64,000 nt of DNA. Origin: Buddleja alternifolia. Lineage: Eukaryota; Streptophyta; Magnoliopsida; Lamiales; Scrophulariaceae. Position numbers and translations under genes: made by a program. Numbering within the stretch: the first letter of the stretch is position 1; the number at the start of each line of letters is the position of its first letter. The notes below the pieces were generated by a model that had not been told where the DNA came from, made no database searches, and worked only from the letters and a program-made list of their open reading frames with translations. The stretch lies in the NCBI GenBank assembly GCA_019426215.1, contig CM033408.1, positions 26,205,953 to 26,269,952 on the forward strand. Direction: 5' to 3'. Positions 58,812 through 64,000 of this stretch are shown here, one piece after another.

Positions 58812-58998
58812 TGATGCCCGTATCCCACATAGGATAATAGAAGAAATATGAATTAGTTTAAAAAGAGAACTCTATGATTCAAGTATAACAATGGATATCC
58901 ATTTTGGGTTGTAGTTCAAATGCCCAACTCAAGGTTACGCTCAGTGAATTCGATGAAACTTCTCTGGTCCAATGGGTTCGTGGCCCCGGGGAGTGTCA
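58812..58998 (+). repeat. 3' LTR partner of 47001-47178 (187 bp)
   Basis: Starts TGATGCCCGTATCCCACAT right after a purine tract and ends gagtgtca. Collinear with the left LTR. The CACTA element and other sequence lie between the two. Confidence 0.65.
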
Positions 58999-59483
58999 GT
59001 CTGGGTGGTTCATAATTAAAAATTATCGATCCGACTTGGTCGAGTCAGGGTATTTCCTACGTTTATAATTAAAAAAAGAATAAGATATATAATCACCCAT
59101 ACATTAGCCCATATTACCAATAATATCTTAGGGTTGTGCTCTATGCTTAAGTTGTTTATGTAGTTGTTAGGAGGATTAGATTATTATGTAATTTATTATT
59201 GATTCGCAGCTGCAATGATATATTCTTTGGAAAGATAAAGAATAGTGATTTAACATGTACATGAGTTCATAATTAATGTGTAGAATTTAAAGTTTGCATC
59301 ACGTATATTTCACTTTTTGCAGCCAATGTCATATTTATAGAGTATTCGACGTTCACGAGCTTCTTCTTAGGCTTGATCATTGATGATGACATAGTCTGAT
59401 TAATTAGTGCTCCGTCTAATTTTTTACATGCTCAGCCCATTAGACACAACATTTGATGGAGATAAACTGTGTGACTCTATAAT
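58999..59483. other. Spacer with retroelement relic
   Basis: No gene seen. 59400-59480 (tgctccgtct ... cccattagaca) resembles 35340-35410, a further relic of the same LTR-type family. Confidence 0.5.
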
Positions 59484-60574
59484 TAATCCCGTGATTTAGA
59501 AAAAAAAGAAGTAATTAAGGGATATAAATAAAATTACGTATCACTTGTTAAACATACAACCACCTTATATATTTTCATCAAGTACATTATAGAATATAGT
59601 CAATATACCGCCATACTGGATTTTTTTTCTTTTTGTTAATATATAGATTTTTTTAATTTTAGTTTAAAAATTACATAAATGCCTCCACTCAAATTATCCA
59701 ATGCCCCCCTCAATTTTGAAAATTATCTTTTTACCTTACAAATTTTTTTCTATTTGAATTTCGCCCCCTCAAGATAAAAAAATATCGCATTTTTTCCCTT
59801 TATTTTGAGTTTCTCCACCCAAAATTCAAAATCCTGACTATAATAAAAAAAATATAAAAGTATAAATTATGTCAAAAGTTGTAATTGAACCTAATTCCTT
59901 ATTATATTTTCTCCCATAAATATAGCGTACCGTACAGCGGGGCCAAGCCCCCCGCACCCCTTAACAAATTGTATAACTATATCACAACAATCTCGTCCCT
60001 CGAGTAAAATTCTCGGTGCCCCGCTGACAAAAAATCCTAGATACGCCACTGTTTACAAAGCAATATATATATATATAAAGATAAATATATAGAATTAAAT
60101 TATGTTTCTAAAGTATAATTAAAATTTAAAACTTGCAAAGTGGAATTAAATTTTTTAGCTTAAATAAAATATCAAGAAAAAGTAAAATTTTGACCAATAC
60201 AAAAAGGAAAATATTAACCCTCATTCAGTCATTCCCCCATTTTCATTCCCGCTGTTTCCTCTCTCTCTCTCTCTCGCCCCCCCACCCCACCCCCTCCCGC
60301 GCAACCCCTCTCTCTCCCCTCAGATTTTTCTCTTTTTCATACTCATATACATATACATACATATTCACACATACGTATACTGAACACACCCCATATTCGA
60401 AGTAATTATCATGTCTGTTAATTGTGAATTAATATCTGGAATCTGGAGACGAAACCCTAGTTCTTGAATAAAACCCTAATTCGGTCAATTTCGTGTTTGT
60501 TTTCGCGACGGAAGCGTTGAATTTCTTAGGGTGCTTTTTGTAGGTGTTCTAAATTGGTGTTAAAGAGATTGGTA
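59484..60574 (+). promoter_or_regulatory. Alfin-like promoter and 5' UTR
   Basis: Homologous to 20885-21600 (inverted) except for the insertion 59615-60050. The near-gene part has CT-rich runs (60258-60320), gacgaaaccctagttcttga and the gaagcgttga block before ATG 60575. I see no clear TATA box. Confidence 0.75.
59615..60050. mobile_element. Unclassified insertion in the Alfin promoter (about 435 bp)
   Basis: Present here but absent from the duplicated promoter upstream of MET1, where about 20 different bases stand in its place. Contains ccccctcaattttgaaaatt and the ctagatacgccact end seen in many dispersed plant repeats. No clear terminal repeats or target duplication. Confidence 0.55.
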
Positions 60575-63500
60575 ATGGAGGGAACTCCGCATCCGATACC
60601 TAGAACTGTAGAGGAAGTCTTCAACGATTTCAAAGGCCGTAGAGCTGGCCTCATCAAAGCCCTTACCGAGGGTACTTTTATTTCGATTAAATTCTTCGTA
60701 CACGCAATTGGTGTTTTGTAATTATATGTTTGTGTTTTTATGTCATGTATGTGCTGTGTTCTTTGTGTGTGTTGTATGATGTGGGTGTTTGTGTATGGAT
60801 TGTGTGTGTATATGACGTGTATGGATGTGTTATGTGTGTGTGTGTGATAATTTAAAAGTTTGACTGTGTTAAAATTAAAAAGTAATCGAAAAGGGGGCAA
60901 AAGTTAAATCAAATAAATATGAATTTACTAAATTCCAGAATTTTTTGTGGATAAATTTGGCTGCTTAATGTACTTGTGGGGTTTATTTTTTGTGATTTAT
61001 ATTTTCTTTTGCCTTTGCAGATGTCGAGAAATTTTATCAGCAGTGTGATCCAGGTCAGTTTTTCTGTTTTAATTTTTGAGTTTTATGCGCTGTTGTTTTG
61101 AACTTTGACAGTGTTTGTTCTGTTTTCTATAATACAAAAATTGACGGTTTGAAGTTTTTTTCTGATGTCGTTCTTTAAGTTTGACACCCTGTTATTATGA
61201 ACTTTTGACTGTTGAATCTTATTTTAAGTGTGTGTAATCTTATCCGATGCTTTACTATTTTAAACCAAAAATTATAGTGAATGTTAAGCATTAATGCAGA
61301 GATTATTCCATAAAGATTTGATTTGTAAGTATCCTGGACATTTGGTATATTATTCTATATGTACAGGGTATAATTTCGCCTTTAGCTTCCATGCTCTCCT
61401 GGTGGAAGCCTACAATCAATGTGTGTGTAATCCACATGCTTTCTTATTTTAGTTAGTTTCTTCCAAGTTGCCTGTTTTACTTTGCAAAATCCCTTTTGTA
61501 GAATGTTCGCGCCTCTCTGCTCACTTCATAGAATTTATTAAATCCTTGAAACTATCGCACTGGGTTCTGTTGACTACTTTTGAAAGTTTTGAAATTTTAG
61601 GTACCGTAAACAAGCCTTTGACTTTGACCACATTTATTCTAAAGATCTTTTATACAACTTAGTTGTATGGGATGACATTTTACCTAGCATACTGATCCGC
61701 TGCAGATGTTCTGAAAACTCATGCAGTTTTTTCTTCAATTAATGTTGGGTGGACATAGCAAGTTGGTGATCTAATGGTTCTTGTAAAGGCAAAATGGATG
61801 GTGTGGGAAAAGGATAATTTTGATAACATAATATTTTATTTTATTAATGCATCATTAGATCCCAATATTAAGCAGTTAGCTTAGACCTGCTATATGGTTT
61901 CTCCATTAAGCTTGTCCACAAATTGATAATTTTTGTGGTAGGAAGATATGGCTTCTGATGGCACTATTCTTGTACTGGTCAGTTTATGAAGAAAACTCTC
62001 TCTTGATAATTACTTTTTATGATAAGTGGACTTTAAACAGTTAGTGATTCTGCATTAGCTTTTCTGAATGTTTTGCAGTATTAAGTATACGTACCTTGTC
62101 AAGTGAATTTAGATAACCTGTATGGAACTGAACTGTGTTGCTGAAGTTGTTGATGTATTGCAGAAAAAGAGAACCTATGTCTATATGGGCTTCCAAATGA
62201 GACATGGGAAGTCAACCTGCCTGTTGAGGAAGTGCCTCCGGAACTGCCTGAGCCCGCACTTGGAATAAACTTTGCCAGAGATGGGATGCAAGAAAAGGAT
62301 TGGTTATCTCTTGTTGCAGTTCACAGCGACTCGTGGCTGCTTTCTGTTTCATTTTACTTTGGCGCACGATTTGGATTTGGGAAGAGTGAAAGGTAAATAT
62401 TTGTGAAACAGCTGTATCTCTTGGTCAACTTTAATGGTGTAGCAACAACTTCTTAACATCTTGCCACCAAATTCCACTAAGCAGCTTTTTAAGAAGTAAT
62501 TATTGTGCATATTATATGGAAAAAAAGGCTTGAGGAAATAAAATCTTGTATCTTATTGCCATGCTTTAGATATCCAAGAATGACCAACTCAAGATTTTAC
62601 TTCTGTTGAGAGAGTGAACTTTGAGAATACTGTATAATTCAATGTCTGAATCTTGCTTTAAATTCTTTCCATCCCGTCTATACGAGTTTGCATGTTTCTA
62701 TTATGGTTAAAAGAATTGTTACTTTTTGTCTTATGATGACTTTTTTAGTTTAAGTATCCAAAAATTGTTCAGTGCAAAATGTGGGTGTGCAGGTGCATGC
62801 TAAATTCTATATACTGTAACCTGGTGAAGTGCATTGCACTAGAGTAGAGATGTGTACTTGCTAGCATGTGCGGATGAGATCTTGGTGCTATTTAATAGAT
62901 ATCTTTGTTTAAGAGTGTGTAGCTCTTTTTCTTCTTCTTTTTATTGACACCTTCCAGCACTTGTATCTAAATATGAAATGACTGATGGGAAGTTTGATTA
63001 GTAATATAGGCTACAGGAGAGTTTGATATTATATTATAGAAAATGATACGTACCTGTCAGATGCTGCCTCTTTGTTTGTTTGAGGTCTTGCTTTTGATTA
63101 TCTTCTGCATGTGATATCTATACTGTTTAGAGGCCTCCAAAACCTGTCATTCCCTGTAAATTTTATTATGCAAATAGAAAAACCAGTGTCTTAAAAATAT
63201 ACTGTACATTCTTTCTGATTGTGTGGGCTTAGCTAGCTTTTAAAGAGCATCGGTCTTGATGATCTTATGGAGCCTCTAAACTCCTTTATTCTGACATCCA
63301 TTGGAATTTGGTTTTGACAGGAAGAGGCTCTTCCAGATGATTAATGAGGTCCCAACTGTATTTGAAGTTGTGACGGGGGCTGCTAAGCAGGTGAAAGAAC
63401 AGGCTTCTGCTCAAAATAACAGCAGCAAGAACAAATCTGGCGGGAGAATAGTAAGTGCTGGTTTACATGACTTAGTATTTTGATTGTAAATTGTAATATC

Positions 63501-64000
63501 TACCTTTCCCATGCATTTTTCACCATTTCTTGAGGTTACAAGCAACTTTTTTGCACCACTTCACAAATTTCCTTTTTCTACTTGCAAAAAGTAGCATTCC
63601 GACTGTTTTCCCCTTGGGGCTATTCCGCCTCTCACTTGAATTTCCTGCATTACTTGTCATTTTATGCCATTTCCTGCATCTTCTATGCTTCACTTGTGCA
63701 TCTTCATGTTTTGATCATTTGTGGGTTCTCTTAACCGTCTCACTTGTCTATAATTCAATTTTTTATGTAGATTGTATTGAATTCAAAACTTTACCCCCAT
63801 ACAAATCCCTAAACTACTCTCCCAAAGGAGCGAAAATATCTTTCTTTGCCTCCCAAGTCTAAAAATTCCGGCATCTTCACTTGTAGCTGCCTGCTGTTTT
63901 CTTTTATGCTTCACTTATGCATGTTTATATTTTCTTCTTGCCTTTTAGCCATCTCGACAGCCTGAGCCCCAGCCTAAAGGAATTAAGATGTCTGTACCAA
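60575..64000 (+). CDS. Alfin-like PHD-finger protein, 5' part (runs off window)
   Basis: Exons 60575-60671, 61021-61053, 62164-62392, 63321-63450 and 63959-64000+ join in phase. The start [20 protein letters not shown] and the following [57 protein letters not shown] and [18 protein letters not shown] are the Alfin N-terminal domain (DUF3594), full length. Then comes the variable linker ([11 protein letters not shown]). The C-terminal PHD finger, which in this family binds trimethylated H3 Lys4 in the nucleus, lies beyond the window. Every junction has GT and AG. Its promoter is duplicated upstream of MET1. Confidence 0.95.

Noticed and set aside
63530..63862. 110-codon frame in the last Alfin intron
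   Set aside because: Lies between confirmed exons, Phe/Leu-rich, no recognisable domain.

Overview
This window is nuclear DNA of a eudicot, probably an asterid. It is AT-rich and shows GT-AG introns, Ty1/copia, Ty3/gypsy, LINE, CACTA, PIF/Harbinger, hAT, Mutator-like and Helitron elements, and plant-only families (MET1-type methyltransferase, LRR-RLK, Alfin-like, REM-type B3). The lineage is inferred from protein resemblance. No database search was possible, and identities are by eye.

Layout. 1-1948: a decayed, minus-strand Copia element (5' LTR, primer site, gag and RT pieces) with a LINE 3' end embedded in it. 2069-3408: a foldback Mutator-like element with a 10-bp target duplication. 3614-9045: a plus-strand leucine-rich-repeat receptor kinase (HPCA1/At5g49760-like) without its 5' exons. 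10844-20761: a complete minus-strand CG maintenance DNA methyltransferase (MET1/DNMT1 class), 12 exons and a predicted 1536 aa. 20885-21600: a copy of the promoter, leader and start codon of the Alfin-like gene found at 59.5-60.6 kb, fused directly upstream of the MET1 core promoter. 21632-22047: a broken 5' end of an unidentified divergent gene. 22050-23880: a Copia gag-protease-integrase fragment. 23887-32882: a giant palindrome with arms of about 4.6 and 4.35 kb and a 44-bp spacer. Its inner ends are two further copies of the MET1 5' end (core promoter, exon 1, about 0.8 kb of intron 1) facing each other; its outer parts are Ty3/gypsy integrase, a MITE and a Helitron. 32.7-35.5 kb: LTR-type non-coding retroelement sequence with a Helitron. 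35923-44407: an 8.5-kb PIF/Harbinger element with TAA target duplication, a broken transposase, two Myb/SANT-like genes (the second ending in a coiled coil plus a membrane segment) and, on the other strand, an intact two-B3-domain gene. 45778-46922: a hAT-type non-autonomous element. 47001-58998: an LTR element split by a complete 9.7-kb CACTA element (47505-57235, ATC target duplication) with an intact 1091-aa TNP2-type transposase and a decayed Ulp1-protease-type gene. 60575-64000: the 5' part of an Alfin-like gene that runs off the window.

How it fits together. The host genes are MET1, the receptor kinase and the Alfin-like gene; nearly everything else is transposon. The most unusual theme is the MET1 5' end. 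It occurs three times: once at the gene, now behind a borrowed Alfin-like promoter and two tiny upstream ORFs, and twice as convergent copies in a palindrome 7-9 kb upstream. Transcription of the palindrome would give hairpin RNA homologous to the MET1 promoter, exon 1 and intron 1. A self-targeting small-RNA loop on the methylation maintenance enzyme is therefore conceivable, but this is inference and needs small-RNA and methylation data.
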